A stretch of DNA of 64,000 bases from Novosphingobium lentum NBRC 107847 (lineage in GTDB: Bacteria > Pseudomonadota > Alphaproteobacteria > Sphingomonadales > Sphingomonadaceae). Of the stretch, positions 6,096 to 15,654 are shown piece after piece. The notes under the pieces were generated by a model. The model searched no databases. It was given only the letters and a program-made list of their open reading frames with translations, and had not been told where the DNA came from. Numbering within the stretch: the stretch's first letter is position 1; each line of letters begins with the position of its first letter. The position numbers and the translations under genes are program-made. The stretch lies in the NCBI RefSeq assembly GCF_001590965.1, contig NZ_BCTW01000006.1, positions 1-64,000 of the forward strand. Direction: 5' to 3'.

Positions 6096-8459
6096 ATGAC
6101 GCCAGCCAGAACCCGATCACTCGAATTGATGACCGAAGAAGAGAGAGCTTTCCACACTTGTCGCGATCGCGAGATGCTGTCGGCGACGGATGAGGCGGGG
6201 CGCACCTTGCTTCATATTGCAGCGCAAGGTGGAAAGGCCGCAATTTGCCGACTGTATCTTAATGCCGGGATAGACCCATCAAAAGTCGACAATGCCGGGC
6301 GCACCGCAGCCGACGCGGCCAAGCTTGCTGGATATGCATCCCTGTCCCGTTCGCTGGAAAATGCCATTGCCGACCAAACTGCGGCGGCAGATCCAGCGCC
6401 TAACACGGGATACGATCACCCACTCGACGTCCGTGAGCAAAGAGCGCTGATTGCTGGAGATGCTGAAGTCCTGGTCGGATTGATCACTGCCAAGCGGCTG
6501 GACTCCCGGAACGCAAAGGGAGATGCGCCGCTGCACCTCGCGGCAGCCGGAGGTCATTTGCTTCTATGCAGCCAGCTATTCGAGGCTGGTGCCGACACTT
6601 CGAGCCGAAACAACAATGGGCAGACTGCGGCAGACATGGCCTCCGAAGCAGGTCATCGGCAATTGGCGGAGATGCTTCGTGGTCTGAACCACGAAAGGCT
6701 TGAACCGGGAGCTCAGGCCGAACCACCTGTTGCCGGAGCAGAGGGCGAATATACCGATGCCCCCAATCCGGAAATCGATGCGCTTGGCGAGCTTGATTTC
6801 GACACGGAAGAGGAGCCAGTCGCATTTCATGCTCGGCAGGGCATCGATGCTGTGTCCGCTACCTTCGTCGCCATTCCCTCAGGTTCGGGGTTGCGGGCAG
6901 GAGATTCTGCGGACAGCGAAGATTGGGAACTTCCGAGCAGCCTTGTGAAGGTCCGGGCGACTGATCATGTGGCCGATAGTGCGACGGAAAAGCTTGCCGG
7001 TGCGACCGCAGGGCTACCAGATTTCTCGTCCCCCAATGGCCGCTCCAGCCGGCGGCCGCGCAAACTCAAAAGCACGCGCTTTGCGATCGACGAATCTGCA
7101 TGCCGCCGTTGGGTTCGCGATACGCTTGCCACCGGCGAAGCTGATGACCAAGCCATACGAGACTTGGTTGGCGAGTGTCGCGGGAACCAATCTCCCGATG
7201 AGCTTACTGTGAATGTCCACAAGGCTCTTGCGGCTGCCGGTATCCGTACTGAGGAATCGGCCGAGCCTTTCCTGCAGCTTCCTTCGCCTTCGACGATCTT
7301 CGTAGACGAGGATGATCTCGTTGAAGCAATCGTAGCTGCTTGCACGAGAAATACGGTAGTTCCAGGGCGCCAGGTCTTCAGCGTTGATCGAGCGACCGAA
7401 GAACGCCTCGTTCGGGAAATTTCGAACGCCCGGCACGAATTGCTGAACGCGATCCTCGACGATCCAGCATTACTTGCCGCGATCGTCCTGCGCGGCGAAC
7501 AAGTACTCGAGGGTGAAGTCGTAGTAGATGCGTTTACCGATCTTGAGATCGAGGTTGCCGACGACGAAGACGTTGACGAGAGATTCTTCGCCAACCTGGA
7601 AACATTGCGGGAAGCGGGAAAAACGGGGATAGCCATCGGCGGGCGCGCACGTAGAAAGGCCATGGAGGCGCTCGACGGGCTGGAGCTGGCCAGATCCTGC
7701 CTGAACGATCTGGCACAGGGAGCCGGAGAGAAAACCGGAAACGCGATTGGCCACCTTCTCGTTGCCTGCGATCGTTCAACCGAGACGTTTCTGCTGGCCC
7801 ATCTTCCATTCGCGAGACGCGAAACAGCCAAGATGGCATTGCCAGACGAAGATCCGGAAGAGCTGTTTCAAGAAGCTTACTTCGCACTCAGACGTGCAGT
7901 TGAGCGGTTCGATCCTGATCGCGGCGTACGCTTCTATCTCTATGCTCTCTTCTGGATCCGGCAGCAGATCAGCCGATGGCGTATGAATAATATGTCATTG
8001 ATTCGGGTGCCCGTTCACCGTTACGAACTTAACTCAAAGATCAGCGCCTTCAGGGAGGAATTTTCAGGCCAATACTATCGCGACCCTACCGATCTTGAAA
8101 TATCGGAACATCTTGAATGCGAAGTGAAAGCTATCAAGTCGCTGGCACTAGCGCTGTCAAAGCCTTTGGACTTCCATCAAGTCATGTCGGTCCGCGCGGA
8201 CACTGCAGATTCACCTGAAGAACTGGCGAGACAACACCAATCGGAAAGATTGATCAGGCATGAGCTGGAGGAACTCGATGAACGTCAGAATAAAATTCTC
8301 CGAATGAGGTTTGGTATCGGGCGTGATGATGACATGACCCTGGAAGAAATCGGACAAATTTACGGAGTCACCCGGGAGCGAATTCGCCAAATTGAAGCAA
8401 AAGCTTTGAAAAGGCTCGGCCACCCCGGACGTGTGCGTTTCCTCCGAGAGTTGCTGTGA
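6096..8459 (+). CDS. Ankyrin-repeat sigma-70 family sigma factor
   Basis: An unusual 787-aa fusion. Residues about 32-95 and 135-196 carry ankyrin-type repeats (AGRTLLHIAAQGG, KGDAPLHLAAAGGH, NGQTAADMASEAGH). Residues about 200-550 are acidic or charged linker of unknown fold. The C-terminus is a primary-type sigma factor: region 2 about 560-645 (ERFDPDRGVRF, FWIRQQISR, IRVPVH), region 3 about 650-690, region 4 about 727-780 (MTLEEIGQIYGVTRERIRQIE). It should bind core RNA polymerase and a -35/-10 promoter. The stop overlaps the MORC gene start (TGATG), so the two are translationally coupled. Neither ATG at 6096 nor at 6129 has a clear ribosome binding site. It may drive its own operon or sense phage attack on RNA polymerase. 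Confidence 0.88.
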   Translation: MTPARTRSLELMTEEERAFHTCRDREMLSATDEAGRTLLHIAAQGGKAAICRLYLNAGIDPSKVDNAGRTAADAAKLAGYASLSRSLENAIADQTAAADPAPNTGYDHPLDVREQRALIAGDAEVLVGLITAKRLDSRNAKGDAPLHLAAAGGHLLLCSQLFEAGADTSSRNNNGQTAADMASEAGHRQLAEMLRGLNHERLEPGAQAEPPVAGAEGEYTDAPNPEIDALGELDFDTEEEPVAFHARQGIDAVSATFVAIPSGSGLRAGDSADSEDWELPSSLVKVRATDHVADSATEKLAGATAGLPDFSSPNGRSSRRPRKLKSTRFAIDESACRRWVRDTLATGEADDQAIRDLVGECRGNQSPDELTVNVHKALAAAGIRTEESAEPFLQLPSPSTIFVDEDDLVEAIVAACTRNTVVPGRQVFSVDRATEERLVREISNARHELLNAILDDPALLAAIVLRGEQVLEGEVVVDAFTDLEIEVADDEDVDERFFANLETLREAGKTGIAIGGRARRKAMEALDGLELARSCLNDLAQGAGEKTGNAIGHLLVACDRSTETFLLAHLPFARRETAKMALPDEDPEELFQEAYFALRRAVERFDPDRGVRFYLYALFWIRQQISRWRMNNMSLIRVPVHRYELNSKISAFREEFSGQYYRDPTDLEISEHLECEVKAIKSLALALSKPLDFHQVMSVRADTADSPEELARQHQSERLIRHELEELDERQNKILRMRFGIGRDDDMTLEEIGQIYGVTRERIRQIEAKALKRLGHPGRVRFLRELL

Positions 8460-9946
8460 TGGGTCATCCAAGAAATGTGCCTCCCGCCGCCGGGGCGATG
8501 CTCGAGTCTCTGCGCGGTCTTGGATATACGACAGCGACAGCCATCGCAGACTTGATTGACAACTCGATCAGTGCGGAAGCAACGCTGGTCGATATCCATT
8601 TTGCATGGGCCGGTGCCGACAGCTGGATCAGAATAGCTGACAACGGCAAGGGCATGGCCGACGCCGATCTGGAGTCCGCCATGCGGCTCGGCGCTCGTGA
8701 CCCGAGAGAAGCTCGAACCCCGGGTGATCTTGGCAGGTTCGGAATGGGGCTGAAAACCGCCTCGTTTTCGCAGGCAAGAATTCTGACTGTTGCAAGCCGC
8801 GCACAAGGCCAGGACAAGGTCTGCCTTAGATGGGACTTGGACAACCTTGGGGGCGAAGCGGGCCATTGGTTGCTGCACGAAGGATGCAGGCCTGGCTCGG
8901 AGGAGCGTCTCGCAATCGAATGCGCCTCTGGCAACGGTACAGTCGTGCTTTGGGAAAATCTCGACCGCATTGTGACAGATGGATTTTCGGCTCAGGACAT
9001 GATCGATCTCGCTGATGAGGTCGAAGCTCACCTGGCCATGACATTCCATCGGCTGCTCGATAGCGGATTGACACTCCAGCTCAACGCGCGACGAATTCGA
9101 GGGTGGGACCCTTTCCTTACCGGACACCCAGGAAAGGCCTTGGAAAGTGTGGAGTACAAGTTCCTCCATGCCTCGGGCGTCGTCGCGCAGTGTCATGTTC
9201 TCCCGCACAAGGATCTGCTCAAGCCGGGCGAACACGAGGCAGCCGCCGGTCCAGGCGGTTGGGCTGCACAGCAGGGGTTCTACATCTATCGGAACAAGCG
9301 GCTGCTACTCGCTGGTGGCTGGCTTGGATTGGGGGAGCGTGGTCGGCGCTGGACTCGCGATGAGCCTCATCGACTTGCCAGAATTCGCTTGGACATTCCG
9401 AACAGCGCGGATTCGGATTGGAAGATCAATATCCTGAAGTCGACGGCGAGCGTTCCTGTCCGGCTACGAAGCCAGTTCGTGAAGCTGGGTTCCGAGACCC
9501 GCGACGTTGCAAGACGTGTTTTTGCGCATCGCGGCCGGCTCATCACAACAGGCGGCCAACCCGGCGGAAGCTTGCCCGATGTATGGGCAGCCCGGCATTC
9601 GACCAAAGGTATCTCATACCGCATCTCAAGGGACCATGATCTTGTAGCCGCACTTCTTGAACGAGCAGGCCCGATGAAAGCTGACCTGCTATCGCTGCTG
9701 CGCCTGATTGAAGAAACCGTGCCCGTACAACGCATCTGGTTGGATACAGCCGAGCAGAATGACACCCCGAAGGGCGGTTTCGTTGCAGCTCCGACAGCAG
9801 AAATCGTGGACACACTGACCAGCATGTTCGAGGCGCTGGTCGAATTCAGAGGCATGGATCCGGACGAGGCGCGACAACGGTTGGCAAGAACACCGCCGTT
9901 CGATCAGTACCCGGAAATCGTCGCCGAAATTGGCAGGAAGAATTGA
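8459..9946 (+). CDS. MORC-type GHKL ATPase
   Basis: A 495-aa ATPase of the Hsp90/MutL/MORC superfamily. The Bergerat fold shows the N box DLIDNS (31-36), DNGKGM (61-66) and the lid GRFGMGLKTASFS (92-104). A putative S5-like domain with GFYIYRNKRLLL follows. At the usual general-base Glu position of the N box there is Asp (D31), so hydrolysis may be slow. Family members are thought to clamp DNA on ATP binding. The start at 8459 overlaps the sigma gene stop by one base; a GTG at 8456 is an alternative. The stop overlaps the Z1 gene start in the same way. Confidence 0.88.
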   Translation: MGHPRNVPPAAGAMLESLRGLGYTTATAIADLIDNSISAEATLVDIHFAWAGADSWIRIADNGKGMADADLESAMRLGARDPREARTPGDLGRFGMGLKTASFSQARILTVASRAQGQDKVCLRWDLDNLGGEAGHWLLHEGCRPGSEERLAIECASGNGTVVLWENLDRIVTDGFSAQDMIDLADEVEAHLAMTFHRLLDSGLTLQLNARRIRGWDPFLTGHPGKALESVEYKFLHASGVVAQCHVLPHKDLLKPGEHEAAAGPGGWAAQQGFYIYRNKRLLLAGGWLGLGERGRRWTRDEPHRLARIRLDIPNSADSDWKINILKSTASVPVRLRSQFVKLGSETRDVARRVFAHRGRLITTGGQPGGSLPDVWAARHSTKGISYRISRDHDLVAALLERAGPMKADLLSLLRLIEETVPVQRIWLDTAEQNDTPKGGFVAAPTAEIVDTLTSMFEALVEFRGMDPDEARQRLARTPPFDQYPEIVAEIGRKN

Positions 9947-12813
9947 TGTCGACAAATGACCAGCGCGCGTTTGATGCGATCCTCAGCATGGCGCAAAATC
10001 TCCTGCGCCGCACATCGACCAAGACTGGCTTGGCGATCACTCCAGAAATGATCGATGCGGAGCTGAACAAGCTCGAGATGCTGATGGAGGACGACTTTGC
10101 GGTCGTTGACCGCGAGCAGCTCGTCGACGAGTTGATCCGGCGCTACAGCCATACGGTTGGCCGGAACGCCACCCTGTCGGACGACTCCGATCACGTCCCT
10201 TGGCTTACAGCCGAACGGAAGAGGGATTGGTTATATTGGCGCCGCTACTCGGAATACATGGAAGCCAAGATACCTCTCGTAGCCCTCGACGCTCTCGACG
10301 AGGCGACGGATGAGGTACTGGGACACTTGGAAGACCCGAACCGTGAAGGCGACTGGGATAGGCGCGGCCTCGTCGTCGGTCACGTCCAGTCAGGCAAGAC
10401 CGGGAACTACACCGGGCTGATCTGCAAAGCGGCAGACGCCGGCTACAAGATCGTCATTGTTCTTGCGGGGTTGCACAACAACCTCAGAGCCCAGACCCAG
10501 ATCCGCCTAGACGAAGGATTCCTTGGATTTGCAACGCTGGCGAATGTGGAAGACCTGCCAGCGGTTGGGGTTGGATTGATCGACGCGGATCATTCGATCC
10601 GGCCAAATTACGCCACAAACCGCACGGAAAATGGCGACTTCACCAAAGCGGCGGCGGCCAAGCTTGGGGTGACCCCCGAACAGCGCCCTTGGCTGTTCGT
10701 GGTCAAGAAGAACAAGACTGTACTGGAGCGGCTGCTAGGCTGGATCCGCAACCGTGTGGCCGATTACACGGATCCTGTGACCGGGCGGAAGATTGTTACC
10801 AATCTGCCGATTCTGGTCATCGACGACGAGTCCGATCACGGATCTGTCGATACTGGGGAAGATGTCGTCGATGAAAACGGCAAGCCTGATCTCGAACATC
10901 AGCCGACCACGATCAATCGGCTCATCAGGTCCATCCTGAACCACTTCGCCCGTTCAGCCTACGTTGGCTATACCGCCACGCCCTTCGCCAACATCTTCAT
11001 CCACGACAAGGGGACGACAGAGGAACACGGACCGGATCTCTTCCCGGCCGCGTTCATCACGAACCTGGCAGCGCCATCAAACTACATCGGCCCTGGCCGG
11101 GTGTTTGGTTCAGCATCATCGACTGCCGCAGACCTGCCACTGACCCGCCCCCTGGCCGAGGCAGAATACGCACCCTGGGTTCCTCCGAAGCACCGCAATG
11201 GCTTTCGGCCAAAGTGGAATGGCAGCGCAAAGATTCCTGTTTCGCTCGAGGAAGCCATCAGGTCCTTCATCTACGCCTGCGCCGTTCGGAAGCTGCGTGG
11301 CCAAGGCAATCGTCATTCGTCGATGCTTGTGCATGTGACCCGATTTACGTCGGTGCAAAACGAAGTGGTGGGCCAAATCGCCGAGTATGTCCGCGAACTC
11401 AGGGGCCGCTACCAGCGCGGGATAGATTTGGCCGAGACCGAAAGCCTGATGCATTCGGAGTACGAAGAAAAGTTCAGGCCAGGAATGGCCCGAATCCGCA
11501 CTGAGCTGGTCGAGGACGAAAAGCTGGCCGATTTCGCCTGGGCTCAAATCCGCGAGGTGCTTCCTGACGTCATCGCCGACATCAAGGTCCGGGAAATCAA
11601 CGGATCGGCAAAAGACGCACTGGATTATGTAGACAACGAGGGGACCGGCCTCAAAGTCATTGCTGTCGGCGGAGACAAACTTGCTCGCGGACTGACGCTC
11701 GAGGGCCTTTGCACCAGCTATTTTCTGCGCACAGCCCGAATGTACGACACTCTCATGCAGATGGGCCGGTGGTTCGGGTATAGGGACGGCTATCTCGATG
11801 TCTGCAGACTCTACACCACGCATGAGTTGATAGAGTGGTTCGGCCATATCGCCGACGCTGCCGAAGAGCTGAGGCAGGAGTTCGACAACATGGTCGCTGC
11901 GGGCGCAACTCCGAAGGATTTCGGGTTGCGGGTCAAGTCACATTCGGTGTTGACCGTCACCTCGCGCGCAAAGATGCGCAATGCGCGTCCCATGTCGTTC
12001 ACCTATTCCGGGGATCTGCTGCAGACGATCGTCTTCCCAAATCGAGCCGACGAGATCGGACTCAACTTCAAGGCCGCCGACCGCTTCATTTCAGGGCTGG
12101 GGACAGCGCATGACCTGAACGAGCAGCAGCACCTTGTCGAAGGTCAGAAATGGTCAGGCCACCTGTGGCGCAACATTCCGGCACAGCAGGTAACGACCTT
12201 CTTGAGAGCCTACAGGACCCACCCTGCGAGCTTCCGGATCATGAGCCCGTTGATCGCCGATTTCATCGACGAAATGAACAAGGACGGGGAGCTGACCAGC
12301 TGGACAGTGGCCCTGATTGGCAAGGACTCTGCCTCTGCTGAGGATGAGGCCGTTATTGCAGGTCTCAAGCTGGCGATGCTGACCCGCCGCAAGACCGTCG
12401 ATCATGATGACCGGTATTCGATCAAGACCCTGATTTCGCCTCGCGATCAGGCCATTGACCTCACCGAAGGACAATGGAAGGCGGCTCTCGAACTTAGCAG
12501 GGAGACTTGGCGACGGGATACCGAACGAAACGAGGGCAAGGAACCTCCGACGGAACCTCGCGGCCCTGCCACCCGCAAGGTGCTTGGCGAAGGATGGTCC
12601 AAATCAGGAGTGCCCGCTGTGCCCAAGCGAGGCCTGCTGATGCTCTACCTGCTTGATCCCGCAGCCAGCGAAATCCCGGCACTGAAAGGTGCCGATCCGA
12701 TAGTCGCATTCGCCATCAGTTTTCCGGGGAGCAGCTCCGAGCGACGTGTAAGCAACGCAGCCTATATGGCCAACAGCGTAATGTGGGGGGCGTTGAATGA
12801 CTGGGTGGACTGA
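9946..12813 (+). CDS. Z1-domain superfamily 2-like ATPase
   Basis: A 955-aa protein of the Z1 family, found in predicted restriction-like operons beside MORC ATPases. The Walker A motif is GHVQSGKT (145-152) and the Walker B is DDESD (293-297), flanked by segments typical of Z1 proteins (YVGYTATPFANIF, GGDKLARGLTLEGL, RWFGYRDGY, close to helicase motifs III, V and VI). It probably translocates on or remodels DNA for the nuclease partner. The start overlaps the MORC stop (TGATG; TTG at 9943 also possible). The 3' end overlaps the next gene by 17 bp. All key motifs appear intact. Confidence 0.92.
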   Translation: MSTNDQRAFDAILSMAQNLLRRTSTKTGLAITPEMIDAELNKLEMLMEDDFAVVDREQLVDELIRRYSHTVGRNATLSDDSDHVPWLTAERKRDWLYWRRYSEYMEAKIPLVALDALDEATDEVLGHLEDPNREGDWDRRGLVVGHVQSGKTGNYTGLICKAADAGYKIVIVLAGLHNNLRAQTQIRLDEGFLGFATLANVEDLPAVGVGLIDADHSIRPNYATNRTENGDFTKAAAAKLGVTPEQRPWLFVVKKNKTVLERLLGWIRNRVADYTDPVTGRKIVTNLPILVIDDESDHGSVDTGEDVVDENGKPDLEHQPTTINRLIRSILNHFARSAYVGYTATPFANIFIHDKGTTEEHGPDLFPAAFITNLAAPSNYIGPGRVFGSASSTAADLPLTRPLAEAEYAPWVPPKHRNGFRPKWNGSAKIPVSLEEAIRSFIYACAVRKLRGQGNRHSSMLVHVTRFTSVQNEVVGQIAEYVRELRGRYQRGIDLAETESLMHSEYEEKFRPGMARIRTELVEDEKLADFAWAQIREVLPDVIADIKVREINGSAKDALDYVDNEGTGLKVIAVGGDKLARGLTLEGLCTSYFLRTARMYDTLMQMGRWFGYRDGYLDVCRLYTTHELIEWFGHIADAAEELRQEFDNMVAAGATPKDFGLRVKSHSVLTVTSRAKMRNARPMSFTYSGDLLQTIVFPNRADEIGLNFKAADRFISGLGTAHDLNEQQHLVEGQKWSGHLWRNIPAQQVTTFLRAYRTHPASFRIMSPLIADFIDEMNKDGELTSWTVALIGKDSASAEDEAVIAGLKLAMLTRRKTVDHDDRYSIKTLISPRDQAIDLTEGQWKAALELSRETWRRDTERNEGKEPPTEPRGPATRKVLGEGWSKSGVPAVPKRGLLMLYLLDPAASEIPALKGADPIVAFAISFPGSSSERRVSNAAYMANSVMWGALNDWVD

Positions 12814-13804
12814 GGAAGGGCTGATCAGCTCTTGGCGCGCTCTTGCTGCGCGGCAAGGCGACGAAGAATGGCGCCTTGTCAATTTGGCCGCGATCGATCT
12901 AGTGACAGTTCAGGCCGGGCGGCATTTTCCTGACAGCCGTGAGGCGCTCGTTGTGGCGTTTCCGGCCGGATGGTTGGGCAAAGTCTCGGGCCTTCCAGAT
13001 GGCAAAGGGTTTGAAGCAACTCTGATTGAGGGAAATCCAGCCTTTCCGGGAAAGGATGTCATCGCCTTGATCAGGCGGCTTGAAGGCGCATTCGACATCT
13101 TCGCCATCATGGTCGTCGATCTGCTTCGCTTTCTTGAAGATAGCCGATCCAAGGACGCAAGAGCGCTTGTTGCTGGTTTTCTCGAGCGCGTCAGGGAATG
13201 GCAGAGCTTCATGTCCCGTGGGATCAGGCCGCTCTCTCAGGAGGCGCAAGCGGGACTCTATGGCGAGCTTGCCGCACTCCAGGTACTCCTCGACGTGATG
13301 CCCGGGGGGTCGGCGTTCGATGCGTGGAAGGGGCCGATGCATGCCGCACAGGATTTCCATCTCGGATCGGGCGCCTTGGAAGTTAAGAGCACCACCACGA
13401 CCGACGTTTTCAAGGCTCGCATAAACAGTATCGAGCAACTGGATTCAGAGCGGCAGCCGATGTTCTTGGGTGCAATCCGTCTCAAGGAGGATACTGGCGG
13501 CTCCAGCCTCAATAACTTGATCAGGATGCTGCGTGACCTTGCAGATGATCGCGGCCGCAGGCGAGGATTCGACGCACTCCTGATCATGGCCGGTTATTAC
13601 GACGAGCACGCGGCCCATTATGAACGTCCTCTGTCTCTCGACGAGTTCAGATGTTTCAAAGTGGATGATGAGTTTCCGGTCCTTCGTCGGGCGCAGTTGC
13701 CGGCTCAGGTGACAGCAGCAACCTATACACTTGATCTGAGCTCGATCCCGCAGCCTGACTTGGGCATCGACGGGGCATTGTCGGCACTGGGGATTTCTGA
13801 ATGA
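12797..13804 (+). CDS. PD-(D/E)XK motif nuclease (DUF4420-like)
   Basis: A 335-aa protein of the putative PD-(D/E)XK family that accompanies Z1 and MORC proteins. The likely active site is E157 (GLYGELAAL), D186 (AAQDFHLG) and E195-V-K197 (ALEVKSTTTTD), in the order expected for this fold. It would be the DNA-cutting subunit of the system. The start lies 17 bp inside the Z1 gene and the stop overlaps the AIPR start by 4 bp, so expression is coupled to both neighbours. The catalytic residues are intact. Confidence 0.88.
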   Translation: MTGWTEEGLISSWRALAARQGDEEWRLVNLAAIDLVTVQAGRHFPDSREALVVAFPAGWLGKVSGLPDGKGFEATLIEGNPAFPGKDVIALIRRLEGAFDIFAIMVVDLLRFLEDSRSKDARALVAGFLERVREWQSFMSRGIRPLSQEAQAGLYGELAALQVLLDVMPGGSAFDAWKGPMHAAQDFHLGSGALEVKSTTTTDVFKARINSIEQLDSERQPMFLGAIRLKEDTGGSSLNNLIRMLRDLADDRGRRRGFDALLIMAGYYDEHAAHYERPLSLDEFRCFKVDDEFPVLRRAQLPAQVTAATYTLDLSSIPQPDLGIDGALSALGISE

Positions 13805-15600
13805 GTATCGAAGAATTTCACCGGGGTATCCGTTCGGAAATTCAGGCAATCGTAGCCGAACGAATATTGAGCGATGACGGCACGTTTCCGTCGGAAGAAC
13901 TCATTTACGCCGAACTCGCCATGGAGCAGGTCGCAAATGCGAACATTTGCGATTCGCCGACCATTTGTCACTGGACAGGCACCATTGGAAACGCTCGCCT
14001 CCGGATCACTGGTTACGCGCTATCGAACGATGAAACCTGCCTCGATCTGTTTGTGACCCGCTATTTCGGGACGGATGAGATCGAGAACCTCCGCGACTCC
14101 GAGGCGACCTCGACTGCGAAGGAAGGCATAAAGTTTCTGTTCGAAGCCGCCGGTGGCCGCCTCGCATCCCGGATGGAGGCCAGCGGCGATATCTATGAGC
14201 TGGTCCTGTTCATCAAAGAACACTGGTCCAGCTTGGAGCAATTGCGTGTTTTCGTCGTCACCGATGGTCAGACGAAATCAAAGCGGTTCGCCCCTAAGGA
14301 AGTTCAAGGCAAGATCGTCGCAATCGAGGCTATGGATATCGAGAGGCTCTATCGTCACACGACGGGCAAGCCTCGTGACGAAGTATCGATCAGCTTCGAA
14401 CAGACACTGGGGCGCCCACTCCCGTGCATTCACGTGCCCGACCCGGATGCGGACTATGAATACGCACTTACAGCAATTCCTGGCGAGGTAATCCGGGAGC
14501 TTTACCTGCGATACAATTCCAGATTGCTCGAAGCCAACGTGCGGACCTTCCTTGGCTACCGGAGCAGAGTGAACTCCGGCATCGCAGAAACCTTGTTGAA
14601 GGAGCCCGAGCATTTCATGGCCTTCAACAACGGGTTGGTCATCGTCTGCGACAGTGCCGAACTCAGCCGGTGCGAGGATGGCGGCTTGGGATTCTCGTTG
14701 ATCAAGGGGCTGCAGATCGTCAACGGCGGCCAGACCACGTCATCCATCTTCTTTGCGTCGCGCGACCGGAAGGAAATCGACCTCAGTCATGTGATGGTAC
14801 CGGCAAAGGTCATCATCTTGAAAGGTGACGACGACGATGCCCGCGAGCGGTTGATTTCCAACATTTCAAAGTTCGCAAACAGCCAGAATGTCGTGAAGAC
14901 CTCCGATCTTTCGGCAAACCGCCCCTTCCACGTTCAGTTTGAGAAACTGTCAGAGGAAGTCTGGTGCGCTGACGGGGCAAGCAGATGGTTTTACGAGCGC
15001 GCGGCCGGCGCCTACCAGGTGAGGCTGCTCCGCGAGCGTACCGACGCCAAGCGGCGTGAATTCCAGAAAATCGCTCCCACAAAGCACAAGCTTTCGAAGA
15101 ACGACGTTGCGAAGTTTCACGAAGCATGGCGCGGAAAGCCTGCCCAGGTTGCCTTGGCGGGTGAAAAGAATTTCGCCGCCTTCATGGCAGCACTGGATGA
15201 AAACCCCGAACTGGTGCCCAATCCGCTTACACCGGAGTGGTACCGGGCGCTGATTGCGAAAGTGGTTATCTTCCGGGCCATCGAAGGTATGATCAAGAAG
15301 AAGGATGCGAAGGAGACGTTCCGGCAGGGCTGGGTCAATATTGCAACCTACACGGTCGCCGCACTGGCTCAGAAGATGCCGGGGCGGATCGATTTCGAAC
15401 TGGTCTGGCAGCAGCAGGACATCTCCGAAAGCTTCGGAAAGCTGCTCTGGGAATGGGCCAAGGTTGTGAACGCCACGTTTGACCGGATTGCCCCGGGGCG
15501 GCAGTTTTCGGAAGTCGCCAAGCGCTCCGATACTTGGAAGGCTGTCCAGAATGCCGACTTCCCTGAACCGAAGGATCGCATTCCCGAAATCAAGGCATGA
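13801..15600 (+). CDS. AIPR family (abortive infection phage resistance) protein
   Basis: A 599-aa protein with the AIPR domain in its middle (about residues 225-400, including NSRLLEANVRTFLGYR, FMAFNNGLVIVCD, IVNGGQTTSSIF and SNISKFANSQNVVK). AIPR proteins occur in phage-resistance loci, and the founding members were described as abortive infection factors; the biochemical activity is not settled. It is the last gene of the five-gene unit, and its start overlaps the PD-(D/E)XK stop (ATGA). A short hairpin follows before the convergent methyltransferase gene. Length is normal for the family. Confidence 0.9.
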   Translation: MSIEEFHRGIRSEIQAIVAERILSDDGTFPSEELIYAELAMEQVANANICDSPTICHWTGTIGNARLRITGYALSNDETCLDLFVTRYFGTDEIENLRDSEATSTAKEGIKFLFEAAGGRLASRMEASGDIYELVLFIKEHWSSLEQLRVFVVTDGQTKSKRFAPKEVQGKIVAIEAMDIERLYRHTTGKPRDEVSISFEQTLGRPLPCIHVPDPDADYEYALTAIPGEVIRELYLRYNSRLLEANVRTFLGYRSRVNSGIAETLLKEPEHFMAFNNGLVIVCDSAELSRCEDGGLGFSLIKGLQIVNGGQTTSSIFFASRDRKEIDLSHVMVPAKVIILKGDDDDARERLISNISKFANSQNVVKTSDLSANRPFHVQFEKLSEEVWCADGASRWFYERAAGAYQVRLLRERTDAKRREFQKIAPTKHKLSKNDVAKFHEAWRGKPAQVALAGEKNFAAFMAALDENPELVPNPLTPEWYRALIAKVVIFRAIEGMIKKKDAKETFRQGWVNIATYTVAALAQKMPGRIDFELVWQQQDISESFGKLLWEWAKVVNATFDRIAPGRQFSEVAKRSDTWKAVQNADFPEPKDRIPEIKA

Positions 15601-15607
15601 TGGCGTT

Positions 15608-15624
15608 GGGCCGGATATTGGCCC
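15608..15624. terminator. Possible bidirectional terminator hairpin
   Basis: GGGCC (15608-15612) pairs with GGCCC (15620-15624) around a 7-nt loop, in the 54-bp gap between the convergent AIPR and methyltransferase genes. A short GC-rich second repeat follows. A T-rich run is weak on either strand, so this is tentative. Confidence 0.35.
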
Positions 15625-15654
15625 GGCACGGCCGTCGGCTCCCACTCGGTCTTT

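Noticed and set aside
5966..6193. 75-codon plus-strand frame overlapping the start of the sigma gene
   Set aside because: It overlaps the ankyrin-coding region in another frame and looks like a chance frame in the leader region.
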